37,296 nt of DNA from Terriglobia bacterium (GTDB taxonomy: Bacteria > Acidobacteriota > Terriglobia > Bryobacterales > Bryobacteraceae), in the NCBI GenBank assembly GCA_020073615.1, contig JAIQEX010000063.1:1-37296 (forward strand). The letters run 5' to 3'. Shown here in pieces: positions 22,662 through 35,875 of the stretch; position 1 is the stretch's first letter, and the number at the start of each line of letters is the position of its first letter. The translations under genes were made by a program, and so were the position numbers. The notes under the pieces are model-generated. The model did not search any database, was not told where the DNA came from, and saw only the letters and a program-made list of their open reading frames with translations.

Positions 22662-25600
22662 TTATTTTCTCGGCGCCAACTGAGGCGCATCCAACTCCTC
22701 GGAAGCGGCCTGCGTTCGAGTGGGAGACAATGACGGAACGAAGCTCGCCGCGACTCCGGAGCCGGGAAGGATATTCAATGCCGCCGGCTTGCTGGCCACC
22801 CCGCCTACGCTGACTACCACGGGCTGCAATCCCAACGGCGCATTGGGCGGGACGGTGAAATTGACTTGCGTCACACCCACCAGTCCCCAGGGAATCGCGG
22901 CGAAAAACGGCGTCACCGGCACGCCGCCGACGGTCATCGAGAGCGGCTGCCGCGGTGTGGGTAGTTGGTTAAACGCCGTGGCAGCGGCCGGTGGCGCCCC
23001 GTTGGGGAGCGGCGGGTTGGTGTCGCCCTCGCCGGTCAGGAACAGTGGGATGGAGTCGCCCCGCCGGGCACTCGGGAGGGGCACCAGGGCGCCATCGCCC
23101 GCGGCAAAAATGCCCGGCGCCGAGAGCTTGATCGCCAGCGGAAAGGAAGTAACCTGCCCGTTGTTGTTCACGCCCAGTACCGCCGCTCCCGCCGCGGTCT
23201 CATAGGGAACCTGTATATTCAGTTGGCCCGGTGATATGAAATGAAGCGGTGCGGGCACGCCGTTGACCGTGGCCGAGACTCCATCAAGCGTCGTGGGCAG
23301 CGGGACGGAGGGCGCGCCTTTTGTGGAATTCGCCAGGTTCCTGCCAAAAACGGACAGGAGCATTCCCGGGGCAACCGCCTGCTGGTAGGAGGCCGCATTG
23401 GTGACTCCGCTGATGGAGATGGCGCTCGAGGCCCCGATGGTGAAGGTAACCGGGACGTTGACGAACTGCGGAATCGTCTTGACCGACTGGAAAACCAGGC
23501 TGGCCGAGTAAACGCCACTCGACAAGCCGGCCGCGGAAGCTACCAGGTTGACCGCCGAAGGCCCGGTCCCCGACTGCGGAAACACCACCAGCCAACTGGA
23601 TTTCTGATTCGCGGGAAAGACCGAGACGGTCCAGGGCTCGTTCGCGGGAACGGTCACCGTCAGATTCGCCGTGGCGGACTGCGATGGCGAGGCGCTCATG
23701 GCGAGGGCGCTCTTCGATGCCGAGAGCGCACCCGCGCTTTGTCCCGGACCCTGAAACAATACCGCGGCGGTGGCCGAGATCTTGTGGCCGGCCGTGTCCG
23801 TGCCGTCAATTTCGTAGTTGAGGGTAGTGGGCGCCCCGGCGATCTTCCAGCAGATGTTGGCGTGCAGGGTCCCCAATGGAGCCAGGCGAACGGAGCCGAA
23901 CCAGTCGGCAATTCCGCTGCTGAGATCAATGCCGGCGGCCAGGAATTTCGTCAATTGCACCTCCAGCCCGTTCTGCTCCTGCAAATTCAACTGCTGGTAG
24001 TAGGGATGGTCCGCCGAGCAGGCGGGATCTCCGTTGGGATTCTGTATTTCGGTGCCGGGAGAACTGGAAAGCGCCATGGAAGCGGAGATCTGCTGCGGCA
24101 GGAACGGCACGGTAAGCTGCTGGCTCCAATTCTGCCCGTTGGCATCGGTGCCGCTGAACGTGAAGACGCGGTCCACGGGCACGGCCAGGTTCCGCGAACG
24201 TATGGCGGCGGATAGCGTGCCGTGCGCCGGCAGACTCGTGCTTCCGAACCAGGACGGGATATCGGCCCGGTGGTCGGAGCCGGCAATGGAGAAGCCGGTG
24301 AGAGTCGTCGGAGTGCCGGCGATCTCCGTGAGCCGCACCGTGTACCAGGCATACCCATCGCCATCGGGGTCCTGCTGGTAAACCGGATTGGGCACGATGG
24401 ACGGGACCACGGCCGACGCCGCCGTGGGAACCGTGACGGTAACGGTGGCCGATCCCGATGAGGGCGTGAAGTTCGTGGTCCCACCGTACGATGCTGCGAT
24501 CGAATTGCCGCCTACCGCCAATTGGCTTCCATACACGGTGAGGGAGGCGGTGGCGGCGCCGCCGGACCCGGACAGGTTCGCGGTTCCCAGCGCGGTCCGG
24601 CCCGCGGCGAAGGAAACCGCGCCGCTGGGCGAAGAACTTCCGCTCGCCGCCCTCACCGTAGCCGTCAGCAGCGTGGCTGCGCCGGCCAGGATGCCGGCAG
24701 GAGCGGCGGTGACGGTGGTGCTGGTGGAGGTGGCGGCCGGGGTGGACGACCCGCCGTGCCATCCGGTCACGAAATTGTTCACATCCACCGAGCCCAACCC
24801 CGTGGCCAGATCGAAACCCGGCTCGGTGCGATATCCGTAACTGCCGCTGCTGCAGTTGGTGGTGCCGGCCTGGCAGGGCACGACGTTGCTGCCCACGGTG
24901 ATGTCATGGAATATGCCGCTGGTGGTCTGCGCCAGGCGATAGAGGTTCGGATTGATATTGCCCAGCCCGGGCTTGCTTTGGATGCCGTTGGCGACGGCGT
25001 ACTGATTGAGCAGGGTGAGCATAGCGGCGAATACGGGCGTGGCGGCGGAAGTTCCGCCGTTGGGAACCGGGGCTCCGCTCACGATCAGGACGTAGGGGTC
25101 GTGATCCCACGAGGCCGTGAAGGCCACGTCGGGCACATCGCGCGCGTTGTCGTTCGGTACGCCGGGCCCGGTCTGCCAGGCGGGCTTGGAGAAGAAGATG
25201 CTGGCGCCGCCGCCGCCGGACGCAAGACCTCCGTCGGCCAGCGTGTCGTTCCAGGCCATCTCCGGAATATAGGATTGCGCCGAGCTTCCGTTGGAGGCAT
25301 TGATTGCGGCCCAGTACTTACCCGTTCCTTCGTTGAACTCACTGCCGCCCACCGAAGTCACTTCCGGTATGCTGCCCGGCAGATCGACCGCGGGGCCGTG
25401 AATGCCGGCAGGCGATGAACCCTGCGGCTCGCAGTCGGCAGCCCCGCTATCGCCGGAAGCGGCGACCCAGGTAATCCCTTCGGTGGCCGCCTGTTGGGCC
25501 AGCGACCGGTAAGCCGCCGCGGAATTGGCCGGGTTCGAGGAGATCATGGGCTCGCAGCCCCCGTAGCTCATACTGATCACCGGGGCGAGGTTCTGATCGA

Positions 25601-26564
25601 TGGCATAGTAAGCCGAGATCACTACATTATTGGAATAGACATAAAGCAGCGTCGCATTAGGAGCGATTCCGCCGGAATACTCGAGATCGAGGAGGGCTTC
25701 CCCCAAGTCGTCCTGGCTAATCCCCGGATCGGGGTACCCCGGAACCAGGACGGGTTGCGGGTCGTTTTTCACGAGGCCGAACTGGCTGCGGAAGCTCTGG
25801 ACGTCCGCCATGCCGAAGCCGGTCTGGCCCACGACCACCATCTTCTGGCCCGATCCGTTGATGCCCTTCTGGTAGAGCGGGTTGATGTTGTAGATGGCCG
25901 CCAGATCGCCCGGCACCAGGTAATGACTGCCGTCGGACAGCGACAGGCGCGGCACGATCTTGCGCCAGTGCGGCTTCATCCGGAAATCGTCCAGGCCCTG
26001 GATGAGCTGCACCACCGGCTCCAGTTCCTCGGGGATGGAAGGATCGGAGGCATTGGCGAAGTGCCGCTCCTGGCCGGCGCGATAGAGGTGGATCTCGGTG
26101 TGGAAGGCATCCTGCACCTGGGCGGCGCTGCCGCTGAACGAAATCCAGGTGCGGCTCCGGGACGAGTAGTCGATGCGCAATCCCTGCGACTCGAGCCAGG
26201 AAGCGATCCTGGCGAAATCGTTCGCGCTGACGCCGAAGCGATCGGCATACTCCTCGGGAGTGAGCCAGCCGTGGTACTCTCGCGAAGCCGGATTTTGCAG
26301 GTCGTCCAGCAGGTTCTCGATCTCGGCGGCTTGCGCGGGGGACCGCTTGAGCAGCAGGGTAATACCGGCGATGCGGAGTGAAGGCTCGACCGGCTCGGCA
26401 TCGTCCTGCGGTTGTGCCTGGGGGGTACGGTTCCCGGTAAGGACCACGCGGCGGGCGCCGCCGCCGGGCTTGACGATTCGATCCGGGATACGATCCTGCT
26501 GAGCCAGCAGATTCATCGCCGTCAGGCCCACCAGCGAGGCCAGCAGAATAACACGTGGTTTCAT
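22662..26564 (-). CDS. Large secreted S53 (sedolisin/kumamolisin) peptidase with Ig-like and TIGR03437 C-terminal domains
   Basis: 1300 residues. The signal peptide is at 1-25 (LLASLVGLTAMNLLAQ). A pro-kumamolisin activation domain spans about 45-190 (QNPASREYHGWLTPEEYADRF). The S53 catalytic domain spans about 220-570, with E289 and D293 in GEALLDLEYSGG, oxyanion Asp in AASGDSGA and nucleophile S506 in GGTSAATP. Then comes an Ig-like repeat (TSTTVTAAPAG to NFTPSSGSATVTV), a beta-rich region of about 400 residues, and a C-terminal TIGR03437 domain (GVTNAASYQQAVAPGMLLSV, then LNIQVPYE, GVTQVNFTVP). It is an acid-active extracellular endopeptidase, suited to an acid-soil organism. The start at 26564 is chosen for the signal peptide; the open frame extends 58 codons further. 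The stop is 26 bp from the convergent phosphatase stop. Confidence 0.92.
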   Translation of the reverse strand: MKPRVILLASLVGLTAMNLLAQQDRIPDRIVKPGGGARRVVLTGNRTPQAQPQDDAEPVEPSLRIAGITLLLKRSPAQAAEIENLLDDLQNPASREYHGWLTPEEYADRFGVSANDFARIASWLESQGLRIDYSSRSRTWISFSGSAAQVQDAFHTEIHLYRAGQERHFANASDPSIPEELEPVVQLIQGLDDFRMKPHWRKIVPRLSLSDGSHYLVPGDLAAIYNINPLYQKGINGSGQKMVVVGQTGFGMADVQSFRSQFGLVKNDPQPVLVPGYPDPGISQDDLGEALLDLEYSGGIAPNATLLYVYSNNVVISAYYAIDQNLAPVISMSYGGCEPMISSNPANSAAAYRSLAQQAATEGITWVAASGDSGAADCEPQGSSPAGIHGPAVDLPGSIPEVTSVGGSEFNEGTGKYWAAINASNGSSAQSYIPEMAWNDTLADGGLASGGGGASIFFSKPAWQTGPGVPNDNARDVPDVAFTASWDHDPYVLIVSGAPVPNGGTSAATPVFAAMLTLLNQYAVANGIQSKPGLGNINPNLYRLAQTTSGIFHDITVGSNVVPCQAGTTNCSSGSYGYRTEPGFDLATGLGSVDVNNFVTGWHGGSSTPAATSTSTTVTAAPAGILAGAATLLTATVRAASGSSSPSGAVSFAAGRTALGTANLSGSGGAATASLTVYGSQLAVGGNSIAASYGGTTNFTPSSGSATVTVTVPTAASAVVPSIVPNPVYQQDPDGDGYAWYTVRLTEIAGTPTTLTGFSIAGSDHRADIPSWFGSTSLPAHGTLSAAIRSRNLAVPVDRVFTFSGTDANGQNWSQQLTVPFLPQQISASMALSSSPGTEIQNPNGDPACSADHPYYQQLNLQEQNGLEVQLTKFLAAGIDLSSGIADWFGSVRLAPLGTLHANICWKIAGAPTTLNYEIDGTDTAGHKISATAAVLFQGPGQSAGALSASKSALAMSASPSQSATANLTVTVPANEPWTVSVFPANQKSSWLVVFPQSGTGPSAVNLVASAAGLSSGVYSASLVFQSVKTIPQFVNVPVTFTIGASSAISISGVTNAASYQQAVAPGMLLSVFGRNLANSTKGAPSVPLPTTLDGVSATVNGVPAPLHFISPGQLNIQVPYETAAGAAVLGVNNNGQVTSFPLAIKLSAPGIFAAGDGALVPLPSARRGDSIPLFLTGEGDTNPPLPNGAPPAAATAFNQLPTPRQPLSMTVGGVPVTPFFAAIPWGLVGVTQVNFTVPPNAPLGLQPVVVSVGGVASKPAALNILPGSGVAASFVPSLSPTRTQAASEELDAPQLAPRK

Positions 26565-27201
26565 AGGTCGGATAGCTCCACCAATGCACGTATCGGCCAA
26601 GCCCGGCGGAATAAGATGGCGCATCGATTTTTGGCGCTGAGCAGGAATCTGTAATGTAAGACAAGCGCCGCCTGCTGAAATCGCCCGGTTTTTCGTCAGC
26701 GCCACCAGCGCCACAGCCCGGCACACCGGGTGCCTCAACCGCCCGCGCGAGCCCCAAGCGCCAGCTCTCCTCCGTTTGCGCCTCAGATGGCCGGCTCAGG
26801 CCTGAATCGTGGCTCCGGGAATCCCGGAAAGGGCAAAACCCCCAAGTCGATCCGCGCGGAGCGGGGACCGCGGCCACGCGCTTTCTTGGCAATGCTGGCA
26901 GGCACGCTTCTCGCGCTTGGTCACCAACACGAAGTACTGGGCGGGCTCGACATCCAACGGCTCGCTGATGTCGTAGCCAATCACCGCCGTGGGCCGGCCG
27001 CAAGACGAACATGTGCGCCGTCCCGGTGCGCAGCAATCACGCGCTCCACGCGCAGCCGCCCAAGCTCGTCAATTCGAGAGCGAAGATCGGCAGAACGCCA
27101 TTGTACTTCGCGGCCGAAAGGGCTTCGCAACGGTTGACCGCTGTTGCCGCGGGTGCTAATCTGACTGCTTAAGACCATCGCCGTCTCTCCTTGAAAAATT
27201 A
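26565..27201. other. 637-bp gap before ATP synthase genes, with transposase remnant
   Basis: This gap separates the divergent peptidase gene and the ATP synthase operon. Apart from the IS66 fragment (26796-27014) no gene is recognised. The ATP synthase promoter should lie in about 27020-27200, but no clear -35/-10 pair or sigma-54 site was found. TTGAAAAATTA directly precedes the first ATG and there is no obvious ribosome site. Confidence 0.5.
26796..27014 (-). pseudogene. IS66-family transposase fragment (zinc-finger region)
   Basis: On the minus strand a frame without a start reads TCSSCGRPTAVIGYDISE, then LDVEPAQYFVLVTKREKRAC, then QHCQES. This is the zinc-finger IS66 region, with its CxxCG and CxxC pairs and the PAxYFVLVTKREKRAC block. 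After about 50 recognisable residues the similarity fades and a stop follows at 26796-26798. No coiled-coil N-terminus or DDE catalytic domain is attached, so this is a relic. It differs from the transposase at the left edge, whose visible part covers a different region, so the two cannot be compared directly. Confidence 0.78.
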
Positions 27202-27651
27202 ATGGACGTCATACTGCACCAACTGGGTGGTTTACTGCTGAAAGCGGTGCCCACGTTCCTGCTGGTGGTCCTGCTCCACTTCTACCTGAAGGGCATGTTC
27301 TTCAGGCCCATGCGGAGAGTGCTCGACCAGCGCTATGAGGCGACCGAAGGGGCGCGGCGCCGCGCCGCCGAGAGCCTGGAGCGCGCGGCCGCCAAGGCGG
27401 CGGAATACGAAGCCAAAATGCGCGCGGCGCGGGGCGAAGTCTATCAGGCCCAGGAGCAACTGCACAAGGGATTGCAGGAGCAGGAAGCGGTGGAGCTGAC
27501 GGCCGCCCGCCAACGTGCCGAAGCGGCCGTCAAAGAGGCCAGGGCCCAGCTTGCCGGGGATATGGAAGGGGCTAAGCTCAGCCTGGCGCGCGATAGCGAG
27601 TCGCTGGCTAACCAGATCGCCGAATCCATCCTGCGGCGGAGCGCCGCATGA
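27202..27651 (+). CDS. atpF: F-type ATP synthase subunit b (first of two)
   Basis: 149 residues. One N-terminal membrane helix (about 10-28, LGGLLLKAVPTFLLVVLLHFYL) is followed by a long charged Ala/Arg/Glu-rich helix to the end, the peripheral-stalk design of F0 subunit b. Family landmarks are FFRPMRRVLDQRYEATEGAR and the repeated AEAAVKEARAQL. It has no signal peptide and is shorter than the second b gene, with which it overlaps by ATGA (27648-27651). Two unlike b-type genes in tandem suggest a b/b' heterodimer stalk, as in photosynthetic bacteria and some Acidobacteria. It opens the operon; subunits a and c must be encoded elsewhere. Confidence 0.88.
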   Translation: MDVILHQLGGLLLKAVPTFLLVVLLHFYLKGMFFRPMRRVLDQRYEATEGARRRAAESLERAAAKAAEYEAKMRAARGEVYQAQEQLHKGLQEQEAVELTAARQRAEAAVKEARAQLAGDMEGAKLSLARDSESLANQIAESILRRSAA

Positions 27652-28202
27652 AGCGCTGCGCGATTCTGGCACTGGTCCTCTGCGCTACGGCCGCCGCCGG
27701 CTTCTCTGAAGGGAGGGAAGGCGGCGAGAAAGAGGGCGGCAACCTGGCTCTTTGGAAGTGGGCCAACTTCCTGGTGCTGGCGGGCGGCCTCGGATACGTG
27801 CTCGGCAAGAACGCCGGCCCGTTCTTCGCGGCCCGGTCGCTGAGCATCCGCAAGGACATCATCGAAGCCGACGACACGCGCAAGGAAGCCGAAGCGCGCG
27901 CCGCGGCAGTGAACCGGCGGCTGGCGAACCTGGAGGCGGAAATCGCGGCCCTGCGCGCGGAATCGCACCAGGAGGCACACACCGAGACGCAGCGGCTGCG
28001 CCAGCACACGTCGGCGGAAATGGCCAAGATCCAGGCGCGCGCCGAGCAGGAGATCGCCGCCGCCGGCAAAGCGGCCCGCCTGGAGTTGAAACGGTACTCC
28101 GCCGGGCTGGCCATCGAACTGGCGGAACAGAAGATCCGCGCCCGCATGACGCCCGAGTCGCAGGATGCCCTGGTGCGCGGCTTCGTGCGCGACCTGAAAT
28201 GA
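27648..28202 (+). CDS. atpF: F-type ATP synthase subunit b (second), with signal peptide
   Basis: 184 residues. Residues 1-19 look like a cleavable signal peptide ([14 protein letters not shown]). A Glu/Gly-rich loop is followed by the true membrane helix at about 35-54 ([21 protein letters not shown]) and then a long coiled-coil stalk ([22 protein letters not shown] and on). It ends [13 protein letters not shown], which fits binding to the delta subunit. A signal peptide ahead of the stalk helix would place the N-terminus outside after cleavage, the same topology as ordinary b. It overlaps the genes on both sides by ATGA, so translation is coupled. Confidence 0.87.
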   Translation: MKRCAILALVLCATAAAGFSEGREGGEKEGGNLALWKWANFLVLAGGLGYVLGKNAGPFFAARSLSIRKDIIEADDTRKEAEARAAAVNRRLANLEAEIAALRAESHQEAHTETQRLRQHTSAEMAKIQARAEQEIAAAGKAARLELKRYSAGLAIELAEQKIRARMTPESQDALVRGFVRDLK

Positions 28203-28759
28203 CACTCTCCGCCGTAGCCGCGCGCTATGCCTCCGCCCTGGCGGACGTGGTCACCCAGAGCGGGTCTTCGCTCTCCCCGGAGGACGCCGTCCAGGAACTG
28301 CGCTCGTTCCAGTCGGCGCTCGACTCGTCCCCGGAACTGTACAACGCGCTGATCACGCCGGCGGTGTCGGGCGGAAGGAAGAAGGCGGTGGTGGGGCGCA
28401 TCGCGGACATCCTGAAACTCTCCCGTATTGCGCGCAATTTCCTGTTGGTCCTGGTGGATCACCGCCGCATAGGCTCCCTGGCGGACATGATTCACCGCTT
28501 CGAGCTGACGGTGGAAGAGCGTCTGGGCTTCGCCCGCGCCGAAGTGTCCGCGGCGCGCGAACTGTCGGGGACGCAACGGGAGGCGCTGAGCGCGGTGCTC
28601 GATCGGCTGACCGGCAAGCGCATACGCATGCGGCACACGGTGGATGATGCGCTGATCGGCGGGGTGGTGGCGCGCATCGGCTCCACGGTGTACGACGGCT
28701 CGGTGCGCGGGCAGCTGGCCGCGCTCGAGCGCCGCCTGAGCGCGGAGAGCCAATCGTAA
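28199..28759 (+). CDS. atpH: F-type ATP synthase subunit delta
   Basis: 186 residues of the OSCP/delta family. The N-terminal helical domain begins [14 protein letters not shown], the standard opening. The C-terminal domain has the family block [22 protein letters not shown], followed by [17 protein letters not shown]. It joins the top of the alpha3beta3 head to the b-stalk. It starts in an ATGA overlap with the second b gene and ends 12 bp before alpha, where GGAAAGGA serves as ribosome site for the next gene. Confidence 0.92.
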   Translation: MTLSAVAARYASALADVVTQSGSSLSPEDAVQELRSFQSALDSSPELYNALITPAVSGGRKKAVVGRIADILKLSRIARNFLLVLVDHRRIGSLADMIHRFELTVEERLGFARAEVSAARELSGTQREALSAVLDRLTGKRIRMRHTVDDALIGGVVARIGSTVYDGSVRGQLAALERRLSAESQS

Positions 28760-32651
<3,892 letters not shown>

Positions 32652-32654
32652 CTC

Positions 32655-33059
32655 ATGCCCGAGCTGATCGAACTGGAAGTCGCCACGCCCGAGCGCCAAC
32701 TGGTGCACGAAGATGTGGCCGAGGTGCAGGTGCCCGGCAAGGACGGCGAACTGGGGATTCTGCCCGGCCACGCGCCGCTGTTGAGCGAACTGGGCTGCGG
32801 CACGTTGAGCTACCCGGTGGCCGGCCGGCGCCGGTACCTGGCGATCCTCGGGGGCTTTCTCGAAGTGCTGCCGGGCCACATCCGCGTGCTGGCCGACGCC
32901 GCCGAGCGCGCCGAGGAGATCGACCTGGAGAGAGCGCGCGCCGACCTGAGACGTGCCGAGGAGCAGTTGGCGAGCCAGGCACCCGACGCCGATCCGGCAG
33001 CCTCACTGGCGGCGATGGAGCGGGCGCAGGCGCGCGTGCTGGCGGCGGAGCAGAGGTAG
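32655..33059 (+). CDS. atpC: F-type ATP synthase subunit epsilon
   Basis: 134 residues. The N-terminal beta-sandwich has the family pattern ELEVATPERQLVHEDVAEVQVPGKDGELGILPGHAPLLSELG (shown here only as landmarks: ATPER, LVHEDV, GELGILPGHAPL). The C-terminal half is a charged two-helix hairpin (ERAEEIDLERARADLRRAEEQL and MERAQARVLAAEQR) that can inhibit ATP hydrolysis. It begins 3 nt after the beta stop and closes the operon. No clear intrinsic terminator follows. Confidence 0.93.
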   Translation: MPELIELEVATPERQLVHEDVAEVQVPGKDGELGILPGHAPLLSELGCGTLSYPVAGRRRYLAILGGFLEVLPGHIRVLADAAERAEEIDLERARADLRRAEEQLASQAPDADPAASLAAMERAQARVLAAEQR

Positions 33060-33402
33060 TCAGCCTGCTGCAACTGGCGGCGGGCCGGTCCCGATTCCGC
33101 GGATCTTGTTGCGTTGGCCTGGGCTCGTCCGGCGCGAGCGCGGGCGGCGGCAGGCCTGGTGCGCTACCGGGAGTGCCGGCGGCGCACTCTCAGCCGTGTT
33201 GCTTGTGCCACCGGCGTGAATGCGATTGTCAGGGCACCGGTGGCCGCCTCACTTCCGCTTCGCATGGCCATCCCCGGAATCGGTTTCCCGGCCGATCGCG
33301 AGACGGGGGGGCTCAGCAGCCCGGACGGCCGCGCCGCAATCGATACCCGAAACTCCTGAATCCGATTGGCCACCGCAATTGCACGGTTCTATAATTGGGG
33401 CG
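33060..33402. other. Gap between ATP synthase operon and GH31 gene
   Basis: 343 bp with no recognised gene. It contains a perfect 8-bp inverted repeat, GCCACCGG (33207-33214) and CCGGTGGC (33237-33244), with a 22-nt loop and no T-run. It also contains the promoter of the following gene at its right end. Confidence 0.5.
33366..33395 (+). promoter_or_regulatory. Sigma-70-type promoter placed for a leaderless GH31 mRNA
   Basis: A perfect -10 box TATAAT lies at 33390-33395 with TTGGCC at 33366-33371, spacing 18. The -10 ends 7 nt before the ATG at 33403, so transcription would start at or within a base of the A of ATG. A GGGG run just before the start is the only ribosome-site candidate and would fall outside such a transcript. 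Confidence 0.55.
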
Positions 33403-35730
33403 ATGCGAAGTTTGCGATTGTCTGTATGGCTGCTGCTGGCGGCCGGGCTCCACGCTCAATGGATCCTGCCCAACGCCGTGACCAACGTGCAGAGGCAGCC
33501 CGACGGAGTGCTGTTCAGAATGGAGACGGGCGCTCTGCGGGTGCAGGTCGCGACTGAGTCCATCCTTCATGTAACCTACTCCCCCACGGAGTCGTTCCCC
33601 AGCCGGCCGGAATACGTGGTAACGAGGACGGCTTGGCCCGCCGTGAAGTGGACCCTTCAGGAAGATCAGAAGGCTGTCACGATTTCCACGAGCCGCCTGC
33701 GGGTCGCGGTCGAGCGCCGCGACGGGACCCTGGCCTACAGCGATCCATCCGGCAAGCGGCTCGTGCAGGAGGGTCCCAATACCATGACGCCGGTGGTGGT
33801 CAACGGGGAGAAGACCTACCATGCCGAGGCGTTCATCGGCCTGTGGGGCTCCACGGAGGCGTTCTACGGATTGGGCCAGCACCAGGCGGGCGTATGGAAC
33901 TATCACGGCGAATCGGTGGACATCGCCCAGGACAACACCAACATCTCCGTGCCGCTGCTGCTCTCGAGCAATGGCTACGGCATTTTCTGGAACAACAGCT
34001 CGCGCAGCCGCTTCAACAACCGCTTCGTGCACGCCATGTACATCACGTCGGAAGTGGCCGACACCATCGACTACTATTTCCTCTATGGGCCGGACTTCGA
34101 CAAGATCGTCTCCGGCTATCGCGAACTGACCGGCGCGGCGCCCCTGTTCGGCAAGTGGGCGTACGGTTTCTGGCAGTGCAAGAACAAGTACCAGACGCAG
34201 GCGGAGCTGCTCGAAGTGGCGCACCAGTACCGCGATCTGCACATCCCCGCCGACAATATCGTGCAGGATTGGTTCTGGTGGACCAACATGGGTGAATTCA
34301 AGTTCAGCGACAAGTATCCGGATCCCCGGGGCATGCTGAACGATCTGCACGACCACCACTTCCACCTGATGATCTCGGTATGGCCGTATTTTTACCCGGG
34401 CTCGGAGACATACGCCGATATGGACCGGAAGGGATTCTTCATCGACCGCACGAAGACCGCTGCGTTCCATCCCAAGGGCGAGGCCCTGTACGATGCCACC
34501 AATCCCGAAGCGCGGAAATACTACTGGAATCTGATGGACCGGGCGCTGTTCCAGATTGGCGCCGACGCCTGGTGGCTCGATACCACGGAACCCGAAACGG
34601 AGGGCCGCGAGGACAACGTGCTGACCACCAGCAAGCTGGCCATCGGCAACGGTGCGCGGTACGCCAATATCTTTCCGTTGATGACCACCGGCGCGGTCTA
34701 CGAAGGGCAGCGCGGCGCCTCCGAACGGAAGCGCGTTTTCATTCTCTCGCGCTCCGCTTTCGCCGGCTCGCAGCGCAACGCGGTCACGGCGTGGAGCGGC
34801 GACGTGAATTCCGATTGGGAAACGTTGCGCCGCCAGGTTCCGGCCGGGTTGAACTTCGCGCTTTCCGGGATGCCCTACTGGACCACCGATATCGGGGGCT
34901 TCACGTCCGGCGATCCGCACGACCCGGCCTACCGCGAGCTCTTCATCCGCTGGTTCCAGTTCGGCACTTTCTGTCCGATCTTCCGTGTGCACGGCACCCG
35001 CGCCGGCGATCGGAACGAACTCTGGTCGTATGGCGCGGAGGCGCAGAAGATCCTGACCGGCTTCGACCGGCTGCGGTACGAGCTCATGCCCTACATCTAC
35101 TCGGTCGCCTGGAAAACGACCAGCGAACACTACACCCCCATGCGTCCCCTGGTCATGGATTTCCGGACGGACGTCCGGGCGCAGAACATCGGCGACCAGT
35201 TCCTGTTCGGGCCCGCGATCCTGGTGAACCCGGTAACCGAGCCGGACGCTGCCACGCGCCATCTCTATCTGCCGAAGGCCCAGTGGTACGACTTCTGGAG
35301 CGGCAAAACGGTAGAGGGGGCCAAGTCCATCGACGCCCCGGTGACCATCGAGCGGATTCCGCTGTATGTCCGGGCCGGCTCGATCATTCCCATCGGACCC
35401 GATGTGGAGTACGCGGCGGAGAAGCCGGCCGACCCCGTGGAGCTGCGCATCTACCGCGGGGCCAATGGGAGTTTCACGCTCTACGAGGACGAGAACGACA
35501 CCTACGATTACGAAAAGGGAGTCTATGCGACCATCCCCATTCAGTGGGACGACGCCCTGAAGAGTCTCACCATTGGCGAGCGCCAAGGCAGCTTTCCCGG
35601 CATGCTCGCGCACCGCACCTTTCATGTGATCTTTGTGCGCGAAGGCCACGGCTCCGGCATTGGCGCCACGGCGCAAGCGGACCGCGTGGTGCCGTACGAC
35701 GGCAGCCCGGTGACGGTAAGGACGCGATGA
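33403..35730 (+). CDS. Secreted GH31 glycosidase (alpha-xylosidase/alpha-glucosidase type)
   Basis: 775 residues. The signal peptide is MRSLRLSVWLLLAAGLHAQ. An N-terminal beta-sandwich spans to about residue 250 (GFWQCKNKYQTQAELLEVA begins the barrel), the (beta/alpha)8 barrel spans about 260-600, and a C-terminal beta domain of DUF5110 type follows (YRGANGSFTLYEDENDTYDYEKG). The catalytic nucleophile is D393 in WWLDTTEPE and the acid/base D467 in WSGDVNSDW, the two GH31 signatures. The WLDTTEPE form leans to alpha-xylosidase-like members, suggesting release of xylose or glucose from plant oligosaccharides such as xyloglucan fragments; the substrate is inferred. The frame is open 61 codons upstream, but the start at 33403 gives a good signal peptide and follows a strong promoter. 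Confidence 0.92.
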   Translation: MRSLRLSVWLLLAAGLHAQWILPNAVTNVQRQPDGVLFRMETGALRVQVATESILHVTYSPTESFPSRPEYVVTRTAWPAVKWTLQEDQKAVTISTSRLRVAVERRDGTLAYSDPSGKRLVQEGPNTMTPVVVNGEKTYHAEAFIGLWGSTEAFYGLGQHQAGVWNYHGESVDIAQDNTNISVPLLLSSNGYGIFWNNSSRSRFNNRFVHAMYITSEVADTIDYYFLYGPDFDKIVSGYRELTGAAPLFGKWAYGFWQCKNKYQTQAELLEVAHQYRDLHIPADNIVQDWFWWTNMGEFKFSDKYPDPRGMLNDLHDHHFHLMISVWPYFYPGSETYADMDRKGFFIDRTKTAAFHPKGEALYDATNPEARKYYWNLMDRALFQIGADAWWLDTTEPETEGREDNVLTTSKLAIGNGARYANIFPLMTTGAVYEGQRGASERKRVFILSRSAFAGSQRNAVTAWSGDVNSDWETLRRQVPAGLNFALSGMPYWTTDIGGFTSGDPHDPAYRELFIRWFQFGTFCPIFRVHGTRAGDRNELWSYGAEAQKILTGFDRLRYELMPYIYSVAWKTTSEHYTPMRPLVMDFRTDVRAQNIGDQFLFGPAILVNPVTEPDAATRHLYLPKAQWYDFWSGKTVEGAKSIDAPVTIERIPLYVRAGSIIPIGPDVEYAAEKPADPVELRIYRGANGSFTLYEDENDTYDYEKGVYATIPIQWDDALKSLTIGERQGSFPGMLAHRTFHVIFVREGHGSGIGATAQADRVVPYDGSPVTVRTR

Positions 35731-35875
35731 CACGGCACTCTCGCGAATGTGCGGCTTACATCGCGTCTTGTGAATCAACCATGACCCCTGGCATAGCCTT
35801 TGGCCCTGGCTCTCTCTGGCAGGCTGCGGAAAACCAAGCCGGGGCTTCAAATGGATCTTTCGAGGATATTCTAGA

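Noticed and set aside
33207-33244. GCCACCGG/CCGGTGGC hairpin as terminator of the ATP synthase operon
   Set aside because: It lies about 150 bp past the last gene, has a 22-nt loop and no T-run, so termination is not supported.
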